From Paracoccaceae bacterium (GTDB taxonomy: Bacteria; Pseudomonadota; Alphaproteobacteria; Rhodobacterales; Rhodobacteraceae), in assembly GCA_024742405.1 (NCBI GenBank), contig JANSYP010000001.1:620001-684000 (forward strand): a DNA stretch of 64,000 bases, written 5' to 3'. The first letter of the stretch is position 1. Each line of letters begins with the position of its first letter. The notes beneath the pieces were generated by a model. That model worked only from the letters and a program-made list of their open reading frames with translations. It did not search any database and was not told the DNA's origin. Made by a program: the position numbers and the translations under genes. This document shows, piece by piece, positions 19,190 to 28,072 of this stretch.

Positions 19190-20788
19190 ATGTCGCCATC
19201 CGATCAAACGGATGTGGTGAACGAACCTATGGAATTCACCACGGATTACGAGATGGGCCAGGACAATATTCGTCCACTCGGTCTCGATATCCACAATCCT
19301 GTCTTCATGATTTCGAGTATTCTGATCTTCGCCTTTGTGTTGCTTGCACTGGCCAACCAGGATGCCACAGCCGCGTTTTTCGGCTGGCTGCGGCCTTGGC
19401 TGACAAGCACTTTCGACTGGTTCCTGGTACTGTCGGTGAACATCATCACGCTCTTCTGCCTCGCGTTGATCGTGTTGCCTGTGGGCGCCGTGCGGATCGG
19501 CGGGCAAGATGCCAAACCCGACTACAGCTACCCCGGCTGGATCGCGATGATGTTTGCTGCAGGCATCGGCATTGGCCTGCTGTTCTTCGGCGTTTTGGAA
19601 CCGGTCTATTACAACTTCTCCGAAGGCGGCGGCGCGAGCCCCCTTGGCATAGACGCGTCACAGCCGGGCAACGAGTACATCGGAATCGTCGGGACCATCC
19701 ACCATTGGGGCCTCGAGGGCTGGGCGATCTATGCCGCCGTGGGCCTCAGTCTCGCGATCTTTTGCTACAATCTCGGTCTGCCGCTGACCCTGCGCTCCGC
19801 CTTTTACCCGATCCTCGGCGAGAGGGTCTGGGGTTGGTGGGGACACACCATCGACATTCTGGCGGTCTTTGCGACGCTGTTCGGTCTGACCACATCACTC
19901 GGACTGGGAGCCCAGCAGGTGGCGGCCGGCTTGAACGAGATCTTCGGTATCGAGCCGACGAACACAGTCACCGTGCTGCTGATCATCGGGATCACCGGCA
20001 TCGCGCTCTGCTCCGTCCTGCTGGGCATGGACAAGGGCGTAAAACGGCTGTCCGAGATCAATATGGTCATGGCCGTGGTACTGTTCCTGTTCGTTCTGGT
20101 CATGACCGGGGTCGTTGACGGCGTGACGCGCTACTTCGGCGTGATGGCAGACTATGTCATGACACTTCCGGCGCTCTCCAATCCCTTCGGTCGAGAAGAC
20201 ACCAGCTATTTCCACGGCTGGACGACCTTCTACTGGGCCTGGTGGATCGCGTGGTCGCCCTTCGTGGGGATGTTCATTGCGCGCATCTCGCGTGGCCGCA
20301 CAGTGCGCGAATTCATGATCTGCGCGCTGCTTGCCCCGACCGCTGTATGTGCGCTTTGGATGTCCACTTTCGGCGGTGCTGCGATCGACATGATCAACGC
20401 CGGTGGCGCCGAGGGTGTCACAGCCACGGTGGTCGACAGCTACAAGCCCGAAGGCGCGCTCTTCGGCTTCTTGCGTGAGCTTCCGCTGTACGGCATCGTT
20501 GGTCCGGTCTCGCTTGTGCTGATCATCATCTTCTTCGTCACGTCGTCCGATAGCGGATCGCTGGTGATCGACACGATCACTGCGGGTGGCAAGATGGACG
20601 CGCCGGTGATCCAGCGGATCTTCTGGTGCACGCTCGAAGGGCTGGTGGCCATCGCGCTGCTGCTCGGCGGCGGGCTCGTCGCGCTCCAAGGCGCCGCGGT
20701 GTCGACGGGTATCCCGTTCACCCTCGTGGTGCTGATGATGTGCTACTGCCTCTGGCTCGCGCTGCGATCGGAGCGCGCGAAGTTCTAA
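19190..20788 (+). CDS. BCCT-family transporter (betaine/choline/carnitine)
   Basis: A 532-residue inner-membrane protein with about 12 hydrophobic segments. Hallmarks are GIGIGLLFFGVLEPVYY early in the core and WAWWIAWSPFVGMFIARISR, the TM8 tryptophan-rich signature that binds quaternary ammonium substrates. The N-terminal hydrophilic tail is about 40 residues. The long regulatory C-terminal tail of osmosensing BetP is absent, since the protein ends soon after the last helix (LRSERAKF). With choline sulfatase downstream, choline, choline-O-sulfate or betaine is the likely cargo, taken up by sodium or proton symport. A clear hairpin terminator follows. Confidence 0.94.
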   Translation: MSPSDQTDVVNEPMEFTTDYEMGQDNIRPLGLDIHNPVFMISSILIFAFVLLALANQDATAAFFGWLRPWLTSTFDWFLVLSVNIITLFCLALIVLPVGAVRIGGQDAKPDYSYPGWIAMMFAAGIGIGLLFFGVLEPVYYNFSEGGGASPLGIDASQPGNEYIGIVGTIHHWGLEGWAIYAAVGLSLAIFCYNLGLPLTLRSAFYPILGERVWGWWGHTIDILAVFATLFGLTTSLGLGAQQVAAGLNEIFGIEPTNTVTVLLIIGITGIALCSVLLGMDKGVKRLSEINMVMAVVLFLFVLVMTGVVDGVTRYFGVMADYVMTLPALSNPFGREDTSYFHGWTTFYWAWWIAWSPFVGMFIARISRGRTVREFMICALLAPTAVCALWMSTFGGAAIDMINAGGAEGVTATVVDSYKPEGALFGFLRELPLYGIVGPVSLVLIIIFFVTSSDSGSLVIDTITAGGKMDAPVIQRIFWCTLEGLVAIALLLGGGLVALQGAAVSTGIPFTLVVLMMCYCLWLALRSERAKF

Positions 20789-20808
20789 GCCGGGCAGACA
20801 TGCAAGGC

Positions 20809-20844
20809 ACAGCGCCGGTGGTTCGACGGAACCTCCGGCGCTGT
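20809..20844 (+). terminator. strong hairpin terminator after the BCCT gene
   Basis: Nested perfect arms ACAGCGCCGG (20809-20818) with CCGGCGCTGT (20835-20844), and inside them GGTTC with GAACC around a GACG loop, 21 bp after the stop. The T-rich tail is short (CCTTTCT). Confidence 0.7.
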
Positions 20845-21290
20845 CCTTTCTGGGGGCGCCGCGTTCGGCCGTAAGCACTGACCAAGACAAACGGCGCCAT
20901 CCGTCGTGGCGGTATGATGAAACCACGCTTCTACGTCGCAGACCGATCCCTCCGCATGGTGCGCCCCGTGGTTCTGCGGCTGAGCGCAGAAAAGCGGTTT
21001 TTGCCGCCAAGACGAGGGAACTGCACGCGGACCACATGGCGATAAGGGTCGCATTGCGATGGGTCGGTTGTTTCAAACCGCGTGGATCGCCTTGCTGGAA
21101 GGCGGGGCAGGGGCGCTGATCGGTGGTCATGCCAGCCGGAGCTTGGCAATCGATCCGATCGACGGTTGACCCTGCGTTGTAAAACGCCCGAAGCTGCGAA
21201 GCCATTGCCTCAGACCAGGTGTCGCCGGCCCTCCGCCGGGCCGAAACCCTATCGGTCGATCGCGTTGGTTGGGGAGCTGAGGAGAGAGTG
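20845..21290. other. intergenic region before choline sulfatase, no gene seen
   Basis: About 445 bp. A betI-like regulator would be expected in a bet locus but none is encoded here. It contains only unsupported short frames and must carry the promoter of the sulfatase gene. Confidence 0.45.
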
Positions 21291-22790
21291 ATGAACATCC
21301 TGGTGTTGATGGTCGATCAACTGAACGGCACGCTGTTCCCCGATGGGCCGGCCGACTGGCTTCATACACCCAACTTACGAGCGCTCGCGGCACGGTCGAC
21401 CCGCTTCGCAAACTGCTACACGGCTTCGCCACTTTGCGCGCCGGGGCGGGCGAGTTTCATGTCGGGCCAACTGCCGTCGGTCACCGGTGTCTACGACAAC
21501 GCGGCGGAGTTCCCGTCCGATCTGCCGACATATGCGCACCATCTGCGGCGCGCCGACTATCAGACATGTTTGACCGGCAAGATGCACTTCGTCGGCCCGG
21601 ACCAGATGCACGGGTTCGAGGAGCGTCTGACCACTGACATCTATCCGGCCGATTTCGGCTGGACGCCGGATTATCGCAAGCCGGGCGAGCGCATCGACTG
21701 GTGGTATCACAACATGGGCGCCGCTGCGGCCGCCGGGGTCGCCGAGACCACGAACCAGATGGAGTATGACGACGAGGTCGCCTTCAACGCCTGCCAGAAA
21801 CTCTACGATCTCGCCCGCGGACATGACGACCGGCCTTGGTGCCTGACGGTGAGCTTCACGCATCCGCACGACCCCTATGTCGCGCGACGCAAATACTGGG
21901 ATCTCTACGAGGATTGCGACCATCTGCTCCCGCAGGTTCCCGCGATCCCCTACGAGGCGCACGATCCTCATTCCAAACGCATCTTCGATGCGAACGACTG
22001 GCGTAGTTTCGACATTACCGACGCGCAGATACGCCGCGCCCGGCGTGCCTATTTCGCCAACATCTCCTATCTGGACGACAAGGTCGGCGAGATCCTCGAC
22101 GTGCTCGAACGTACCCGTCAAGAGGCTGCGATCCTGTTCGTGTCAGACCACGGCGATATGCTGGGCGAGCGGGGGCTCTGGTTCAAGATGAGCTTCTACG
22201 AGGGCTCGTCGCGCGTTCCGCTGATGGTTTCGGCGCCCGGCATGGAGCCCGGTCTGGTCTCAACGCCGGTCTCCACCATCGACGTCTGCCCGACGCTGGC
22301 AGATCTGGCGGGTGTGGACATGAGCGAGGTCGCGCCCTGGACGGAAGGCGTGACCCTCAAGGCGGTGCGCGATGGGACGGCGGCGCGCGGTGCTGTCGCG
22401 ATGGAGTACGCGGCCGAGGCGTCCTATGCGCCGCTCGTGTCACTTCGGGACGGACGCTACAAATACACACGCTGTGCGTTGGACCCCGATCAATTGTTCG
22501 ACCTGGAAGCCGACCCGACCGAATTGACCAACCTCGCGGAAAAGACGGCTCACGCCGAAACCCTTGCGCGGCTCAGGGCGCAGGCCGATGCGCGCTGGGA
22601 TCTCGAGCGGTTCGATGCCGACGTGCGGCGGTCCCAGGCGCGCCGTTGGGTGGTCTACGAAGCGCTGAGGAACGGAGCCTATTATCCCTGGGATTACCAG
22701 CCGCTGCGCAAAGCCTCAGAGCGGTTCATGCGCAACCATATGGACCTGAACGACGTCGACGAAAGCCAGAGGTTCCCGCGCGGCGAGTGA
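21291..22790 (+). CDS. betC: choline-sulfatase
   Basis: A 499-residue type I sulfatase hydrolysing choline-O-sulfate to choline and sulfate. ATG 21291 has a GAGGAGAG ribosome site; the upstream extension of the frame is not needed. Metal ligands appear in LVLMVDQLNG. Cys49 in SPLCAPGRASFMSGQLPSVT is the CxPxR cysteine converted to formylglycine. Further matches to BetC are GVYDNAAEFPSDLPTYAHHL, LTGKMHFVGPDQMHGFE and the SDHGDMLGERGLWFK metal site. The C-terminal segment (RNGAYYPWDYQPLRKASERF) is BetC-specific. No signal peptide is seen, so it is cytoplasmic. Choline released here can feed glycine betaine synthesis. Confidence 0.95.
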   Translation: MNILVLMVDQLNGTLFPDGPADWLHTPNLRALAARSTRFANCYTASPLCAPGRASFMSGQLPSVTGVYDNAAEFPSDLPTYAHHLRRADYQTCLTGKMHFVGPDQMHGFEERLTTDIYPADFGWTPDYRKPGERIDWWYHNMGAAAAAGVAETTNQMEYDDEVAFNACQKLYDLARGHDDRPWCLTVSFTHPHDPYVARRKYWDLYEDCDHLLPQVPAIPYEAHDPHSKRIFDANDWRSFDITDAQIRRARRAYFANISYLDDKVGEILDVLERTRQEAAILFVSDHGDMLGERGLWFKMSFYEGSSRVPLMVSAPGMEPGLVSTPVSTIDVCPTLADLAGVDMSEVAPWTEGVTLKAVRDGTAARGAVAMEYAAEASYAPLVSLRDGRYKYTRCALDPDQLFDLEADPTELTNLAEKTAHAETLARLRAQADARWDLERFDADVRRSQARRWVVYEALRNGAYYPWDYQPLRKASERFMRNHMDLNDVDESQRFPRGE

Positions 22791-22833
22791 GCGCAGATTC
22801 GCGGGACCTCAACTCAAACGGGAGGATCTGCGC
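22791..22833 (+). terminator. hairpin immediately after betC
   Basis: GCGCAGAT (22791-22798) pairs perfectly with ATCTGCGC (22826-22833) across a 27-nt loop, followed by TTTAGGG. It begins at the base after the stop codon. The large loop makes it a weaker terminator candidate. Confidence 0.45.
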
Positions 22834-23091
22834 TTTAGGGTCTGGCCTGGGTGAGGGGGCACCGGCGCATCGTACGGTGCTGACGGAACATGTCACAAAC
22901 GCAAGAGATCAGGTCTCGAACCTTGTCTTTCACTTTCGTTACAGCATGGGACACGGGGCCAGCTATCCGGGGCGCGCCGGCCGATTTGGGCCTGCGACAC
23001 ATGTCCAACCGCCAGACAAGGCGGATGAAACTGTGTCACAATTGGGATACAATCGACTGTAAACATACAGACAAAACAGGGAGAATGCAGA
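22834..23091. other. 5' region of the reductase-cytochrome gene
   Basis: Contains A+T-richer stretches, including TACAAT at about 23048 and a GGGAGA ribosome site before the ATG at 23092. I see no convincing -35 partner, no FNR box (TTGAT-N4-ATCAA) and no TorR-like tandem repeat. Regulation by oxygen therefore cannot be read directly. Confidence 0.4.
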
Positions 23092-25746
23092 ATGGAGCTT
23101 TCACGACGCAGTTTCCTGCGCGGGACGACCGCCGCAGCGCTTGGCCTGTCATTGCCGTCGAGCCTGTCCGCAACCGGCGCCACGGCAGGGCGCAACGTGA
23201 CCTTTGTTCCCCATGCCGGCCAGACCGGCGCCTTCTGGGCGATGCTCGAGGACGGCAAGTTTACTAAGGCCATTCCGCGCACGGAGTTTGACCCGCGCCC
23301 GACCGAGATGGTGACGCGCGGGGCCGTCAGCCGAACCTATTCGCCCACCCGCATACTCTACCCCTACGTGCGGAAATCCTATCTCGAAGGGCTGCAGGGC
23401 GGCGAGGACAAGCGCCATCTTCGCGGACGCGACGAGTTCGTCCGCGTCGACTGGGACACCGCGCTTGGGCTCACGGCCAAGGCGATCCTGGACACGATCG
23501 ACGAGCATGGAAACGAGGCGATCTTCTCGTCCTCCTATGGCGCCTGGGCCCATGGCGGGGTGCTGACGCCCAATGTGCTGCAGGGACGGTTCTTCAACCT
23601 GATCGGTGGCATGGCGGTTACGGTCGGGGACTATTCCGGCGGCGCGGCGCAAGTCGTGATGCCCCATGTGGTGGGCGACATGGAGGTCTATTCGCGGCAG
23701 ACATCCTGGTGGCAAGTGCTGCAGAACACCCAGAACTTCGTGCTCGTGGGCGTCGATCCGCACAAGAACGGGCGCGCCGAGGGCGGCACCGCGGACCATT
23801 CCATGTACCCCCGCTGGGAGGCGATCCGCGAGGCCGGGGTCAAGTTCATCTCGATCAACCCGCAGCGCACGACGACGGACGACTGGCTCGATGCAGAATG
23901 GGTCAAGATTGTCCCCAACACCGACACGGCGCTCTTTCTCGCGATGGCCCAGAACCTCGTCGCCAAGCGCAGCTATGACGAGGCGTTCCTCAAGTCGCAC
24001 ACCGTGGGATGGGAACGGTTCATCGACTATCTGGAGGGCAGGGAGGACGGGATCCCGAAGACGCCGGAATGGGCGGCTCGGATCACCGGGATCAGCGCGA
24101 ACAAGATCCGTCAGCTTTCGGACATGTGCAACAATGAGCGCACCCAACTCGCCGGCTCCTGGGCGATCCAGCGGGCGCATCATGGCGAGATGCCCTACTG
24201 GGCGATGGTCGCGTTTTCCTGCATGACGGGCCAGTTCGGAACAGCGGGCGGCGGGATCGGGTTTTCCTGGCACTGGGGGCAGGGCGGGGCGCTTTACAGC
24301 CACGCGATAGCGCCAGGCGGCGTGCCCCAGGGGCGCAACAACGTCCTGGCAATTTGTCCTGCTTCGCGCATCAACGAGATGCTGCTGAACCCCGGCGGGG
24401 AATTCACGCATAACGGCACTGCCTACACCTATCCCGACGTTCAGATGATCTATAACGCGGGCAACAATTTCGCCTCTCACCAGCAGGATGTGAACGAACT
24501 GATCCGGGCGATGGAAAAGCTGCACACGGTGGTGGTGCAGGATTGCTGGTGGAATGCCTCGGCGCGGGTGGCGGACATCGTGCTGCCGGCCTGCACGACG
24601 CTGGAGAAGAACGAGATCAGCTCCGGCGGGACCTATTCCAAGGACAAAGTCTACGCCATGCGCAAAGTGATCGAGCCACTGGGCGAGAGCCTCAATGATT
24701 TCGAGATCTTCCAGCGCCTCGCGGCGATCTTCAACGTCGAGGAACAGTTCACCGGCGGACAGACCGTCATGGAAATCCTCGAGGACAGTTTCTACAAGTC
24801 GACCGCCTCGGAATACATGGATTGGGAGGAGTTCTGGGAAACCGGTGTCGCCCGCGTGCCGACCCCGGCGGAAGAACGTACCTGGACCCGCCACGGCGCG
24901 TTTCGCGAGGATCCCGAAGCCAACCCGCTCGCCACAGCCAGCGGCAAGGTCGAGATCTATTGCGAGAACATCGCCAGGATGGAGATCCCCGATTGCCCGC
25001 CCATGCCGATGTGGCTTGAGCCGGCCGAGTATCTGCACAATGCGCCGGAACCGGACATGGTGCATGTGGTCAGCCCGCATCCCTACAACCGTATCCACAG
25101 CCAGTTCGCCCAGGCCGATCTGCGGGATGAACTGAACATCCAGGACCGCGAGTTTCTGCGGATCAGCCCGGAGGATGCCCAGGCACGCGGCATCGCCGAT
25201 GGAGAGCTTGTAGAACTCTACAACAACCGTGGATCTGTGATCGTGGGGGCGCGCGTCGATGACGGGATCATGCCGGGGGTCGTGTCGCTCTATGAGGGCG
25301 CGTGGCTCAGCTTTGACCGCAAGGGACGCTGCAATTCCGGGGCGATCAACATCCTGACCTCCAGCCGACCCTCCAGCGGGCTCAGCCAGGCGACGACCGC
25401 CAACAGTTGTCTGGCCAGACTGCGCAAGGCCGAGGGGGTGGACGGGCCGAACCTGGCTTACCAGGCGCCGAATTTCACCGATGATGAGCAGCTTGCTCTG
25501 GATCCTGCACTCTTCGGGCTTGAGCGGGCCCAGGATGTTGCGTCGGAGTTCATGGCCAATATGGATCCGGGGGAGAAGATCTTCTACGAGCGCTGCACAC
25601 TCTGCCATATCCCGCGCGATCCGGCGGGTCATACCAAGAAAGAGTGGGATTCGATCACGCAGTCGATGTTCCCGAATGCCGGTCTGCAGGACGAAGAGGC
25701 GCAGCAGGTGCTCGACTGGCTCTATGCCAACGCTAAAGACGCCTGA
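23092..25746 (+). CDS. TMAO/DMSO-reductase-family molybdoenzyme with fused C-terminal cytochrome c domain
   Basis: An 884-residue Tat-exported protein (SRRSFLRGTTAA at residues 4-15). The body follows TorA/DorA/BisC closely: SYGAWAHGG near the substrate funnel; VGDYSGGAAQVVMPHV with Ser182 as the expected molybdenum ligand; WAIQRAHHGEMPYWAMVAFS; NNFASHQQDVNELIRA. The cofactor would be bis-MGD. Unlike classical TorA, the C-terminus carries CTLCH (835-839) with a possible axial Met near 859 (SMFPNAGL). This is a mono-haem domain like the C-terminal haem domain of the TorC/TorY donor. Expected reaction: reduction of TMAO, DMSO or a related S/N-oxide in the periplasm using an internal electron relay. 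No torC, torD or torSTR gene is nearby. Substrate is inferred, not shown. Confidence 0.9.
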   Translation: MELSRRSFLRGTTAAALGLSLPSSLSATGATAGRNVTFVPHAGQTGAFWAMLEDGKFTKAIPRTEFDPRPTEMVTRGAVSRTYSPTRILYPYVRKSYLEGLQGGEDKRHLRGRDEFVRVDWDTALGLTAKAILDTIDEHGNEAIFSSSYGAWAHGGVLTPNVLQGRFFNLIGGMAVTVGDYSGGAAQVVMPHVVGDMEVYSRQTSWWQVLQNTQNFVLVGVDPHKNGRAEGGTADHSMYPRWEAIREAGVKFISINPQRTTTDDWLDAEWVKIVPNTDTALFLAMAQNLVAKRSYDEAFLKSHTVGWERFIDYLEGREDGIPKTPEWAARITGISANKIRQLSDMCNNERTQLAGSWAIQRAHHGEMPYWAMVAFSCMTGQFGTAGGGIGFSWHWGQGGALYSHAIAPGGVPQGRNNVLAICPASRINEMLLNPGGEFTHNGTAYTYPDVQMIYNAGNNFASHQQDVNELIRAMEKLHTVVVQDCWWNASARVADIVLPACTTLEKNEISSGGTYSKDKVYAMRKVIEPLGESLNDFEIFQRLAAIFNVEEQFTGGQTVMEILEDSFYKSTASEYMDWEEFWETGVARVPTPAEERTWTRHGAFREDPEANPLATASGKVEIYCENIARMEIPDCPPMPMWLEPAEYLHNAPEPDMVHVVSPHPYNRIHSQFAQADLRDELNIQDREFLRISPEDAQARGIADGELVELYNNRGSVIVGARVDDGIMPGVVSLYEGAWLSFDRKGRCNSGAINILTSSRPSSGLSQATTANSCLARLRKAEGVDGPNLAYQAPNFTDDEQLALDPALFGLERAQDVASEFMANMDPGEKIFYERCTLCHIPRDPAGHTKKEWDSITQSMFPNAGLQDEEAQQVLDWLYANAKDA

Positions 25747-26023
25747 GCCGCAACGTCTCTGAGCAGTCTTCGCTTTTGCGGACTAAAGCGGGTGTTGGGG
25801 GAACAATGTGTTGGACCTGTTCGCAACTCATGCCGGCTCTGTAGAACCATAACGAGGTTCAACCGGGCCGGCGCGGACTGCTGAATCATGTAAACGTCGC
25901 GGGGGCCGGCGGCATCAAGCGCATTGCGTGCAGCGTCGGATTCAAGCGCGCCGGTATCGAGACCGCGCTTCAAAGGCTGCGGGCAGGTCCACGGCTGGAG
26001 TTTCTGCTTTGAGGAGATCAATC

Positions 26024-26818
26024 ATCAAGAAGACAATTCTCATCACCGGATCGACGGATGGGATCGGTCTGCTAACCGCCAAGATGCTTTCGCAGCTTGG
26101 CCACAGGGTCCTCTTGCACTGGCGGAAATCGGACAAGCTTGCCGCCGCCGCGGCGGAGCTCGGCGGCAGTCCGGAGACCTACTTGGCCGATCTTTCCCGG
26201 ATGACGGATGTCGATATGCTGGCCGAGTCGGTTCTGGACAGGCATGACCGGATCGACGTTTTGATCAACAATGCCGGGGTTTTAAGTGTCCCCCAGGCGA
26301 CAACGCCCGAAGGTCTCGATGTCCGATTTGTAGTCAACACTCTGGCGTCTTACCGGCTGACCCGCCTGCTTTTACCGGCGATCCCAAAGCACGGGCGCAT
26401 CGTCAATCTGTCCTCAGCAGCCCAGGCGCCGGTCAATGTCGAGGCGCTCGCAGGGCACGCGTCTCTCAACGATCGGGAAGCCTATGCCCAAAGCAAGCTC
26501 GCCCTCACGATCTGGTCGCGCGAACTGGCCAGGGAACTCCCCGACGGTCCGGTTGTCGTGGCCGTCAATCCAGGCTCGCTACTGGCGTCGAAAATGGTGC
26601 AGGAGGGTTTCGGTATCGCCGGCAACGATTTGCGGATCGGCGCTGACATTCTCTGCCGTGCCGCGTTGGACGATGTTTTTGCGGAAGCGTCGGGGAAGTA
26701 TTTCGATAATGACAGCGGACGTTTCAGCAATCCCAACCCAGCGGTGCTGGACCAAGTCCATAGCAAATCCGTCATGGCTACGATCAGGACAGTTCTGTCC
26801 GATCTGACCGCTGCCTAA
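26024..26818 (+). CDS. short-chain dehydrogenase/reductase (SDR), start codon apparently ATC
   Basis: About 264 residues with a Rossmann NAD(P) site (TILITGSTDGIG), the NNAG strand (LINNAGVLSV), the catalytic Ser in VNLSSAAQ and the YxxxK pair in EAYAQSKLAL. It resembles retinol-dehydrogenase-like SDRs. The homologous start MKKTILITG is here ATC-AAG-AAG. A GAGGAG ribosome site at 26011-26016 is spaced 7 nt from the ATC at 26024, exactly where ATG is expected. Other in-frame choices (TTG 26009, ATG 25928) have no usable ribosome site. Either a rare AUC start is used or the start codon has been lost by a point mutation. Substrate unknown. Confidence 0.8.
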   Translation: MKKTILITGSTDGIGLLTAKMLSQLGHRVLLHWRKSDKLAAAAAELGGSPETYLADLSRMTDVDMLAESVLDRHDRIDVLINNAGVLSVPQATTPEGLDVRFVVNTLASYRLTRLLLPAIPKHGRIVNLSSAAQAPVNVEALAGHASLNDREAYAQSKLALTIWSRELARELPDGPVVVAVNPGSLLASKMVQEGFGIAGNDLRIGADILCRAALDDVFAEASGKYFDNDSGRFSNPNPAVLDQVHSKSVMATIRTVLSDLTAA

Positions 26819-26960
26819 GTGACTTCGGCTTGTGCAGGAGCGTCTAACGGACCAGCTCAGACCGATACTTATGGAGTCTCCGGTCGGATACGTTCTAAGT
26901 CAGTGAGATAAGGGCGGTCTACATGCCACGCTCTGCGCCGAGGTCCCTGTGCTGAAAAAC

Positions 26961-26997
26961 GGTCTGCCCGGCGCACGCTTCCGCTGCGCCGGAGGAC
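26961..26997. repeat. hairpin between the SDR and the ABC binding-protein gene
   Basis: CCGGCGCA (26968-26975) pairs with TGCGCCGG (26985-26992), flanked by GGTC/GACC pairs at 26961 and 26994. It lacks a T-run. It could be a terminator for the SDR gene or an operator or leader structure for the importer downstream. Confidence 0.45.
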
Positions 26998-27046
26998 CAC
27001 CATCATACCGACGTTACAGTCGGCTGACATTCAGGGGCGTCGATCT

Positions 27047-27060
27047 TCTCTCTCTCTCTC
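27047..27060 (+). repeat. (TC)7 dinucleotide repeat 22 bp before a start codon
   Basis: Seven uninterrupted TC units lie between the hairpin at 26961-26997 and the GGGA ribosome site of the gene at 27083. Dinucleotide tracts in this position can change length by slippage and alter promoter or leader spacing. Confidence 0.7.
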
Positions 27061-27082
27061 TTGCACAATTCGGGACAAACAC

Positions 27083-28063
27083 ATGCGCTTAACCACTGCA
27101 CTGTTCGCTGCCATCATGACCTTTGGCACGGCCGCCGTCGCGGCGGACGTATCCGGGAAGCTCGTTCTCTACACGTCTCAACCGAACGCCGATGCCCAAC
27201 GCACGGTCGATGCGTTCAAGGCCAAGCACCCCGATGTCGACGTTGAGTGGATCCGCGACGGGACGACCAAGGTCATGGCGAAGCTTCGCGCCGAATTCGA
27301 GGCAGGCGCCCCGCAGCCCGATGTTCTGCTGATCGCGGATATGGTCACCATGGAAGGTCTCGAGAAGGAGGGCCGGCTCATGGCGTATCCCGACGCAGAC
27401 ATTTCAGCTTACGATCCGGCGCTCATGGATCCCGAAGGCCATTACTTTTCGACCAAGCTCATCACCACCGGCATCGTCTACAATACCAATGCGCCGATGG
27501 TGCCCAAGAGCTACAAGGACCTTTTGAGCGAGGAGGCGAAGGACAAGCTCGCCATGCCGTCGCCCCTGACCTCGGGAGCCGCGACAATCCATATGGCGGC
27601 CATCACCTCGAACCCGGATCTCGGCTGGGAATTCTACGAAGGTCTGGCATCCCAGGGCGCCAACCCCCAAGGCGGGAATGGCGGCACCTACAAGGCCATC
27701 GCTGGGGGGGAAAAGCTCTATGGATTCGTCGTCGATTTCCTGCCCATTCGCGAGATGGCCAAGGGCGCGCCGGTGGCGTTCGTCTTTCCCGAGGAGGGCG
27801 TCAGCGCTGTAACGGAGCCCGTGGCGATCCTCTCGACGGCGCAAAACCCCGATGCGGCAAAGGCGTTTGTCGATTTTCTGATCTCGGCCGAAGGCCAGCA
27901 GCTTGCCGCCGATATGGGGTATCTCCCGGCGCATCCGGAGATCACACCGCCCGAAGGCTTCCCGTCGCTGTCGGAGATCAAGCTGCTGGATTTTGATCCC
28001 GCGAATGCGCTGGCCAATGACCGTGACAACAAGATGAAGTTCACCGAGATCTTCGGCGGCTAA
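27083..28063 (+). CDS. ABC transporter periplasmic substrate-binding protein (iron/aminophosphonate type, COG1840-like)
   Basis: A 326-residue protein with a signal peptide (MRLTTALFAAIMTFGTAAVAA, cleavage after AVA). The N-terminal LVLYTSQPNADAQRTVDAF is typical of the Fe(3+)/thiamine/2-aminoethylphosphonate binding-protein family. The paired tyrosines of ferric-binding proteins are not evident near the C-terminus, so iron is not assured. A two-domain permease gene follows at 10 bp, and the ATPase gene lies beyond it on the other strand. Expression could be affected by the (TC)7 tract upstream. Confidence 0.88.
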   Translation: MRLTTALFAAIMTFGTAAVAADVSGKLVLYTSQPNADAQRTVDAFKAKHPDVDVEWIRDGTTKVMAKLRAEFEAGAPQPDVLLIADMVTMEGLEKEGRLMAYPDADISAYDPALMDPEGHYFSTKLITTGIVYNTNAPMVPKSYKDLLSEEAKDKLAMPSPLTSGAATIHMAAITSNPDLGWEFYEGLASQGANPQGGNGGTYKAIAGGEKLYGFVVDFLPIREMAKGAPVAFVFPEEGVSAVTEPVAILSTAQNPDAAKAFVDFLISAEGQQLAADMGYLPAHPEITPPEGFPSLSEIKLLDFDPANALANDRDNKMKFTEIFGG

Positions 28064-28072
28064 ACGGACCCG

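Noticed and set aside
23149-25632. Open frame of 827 codons on the minus strand opposite the molybdoenzyme gene
   Set aside because: It is a frame shadow caused by GC-rich third positions; it has no family pattern, while the plus strand encodes a complete TorA-like protein.
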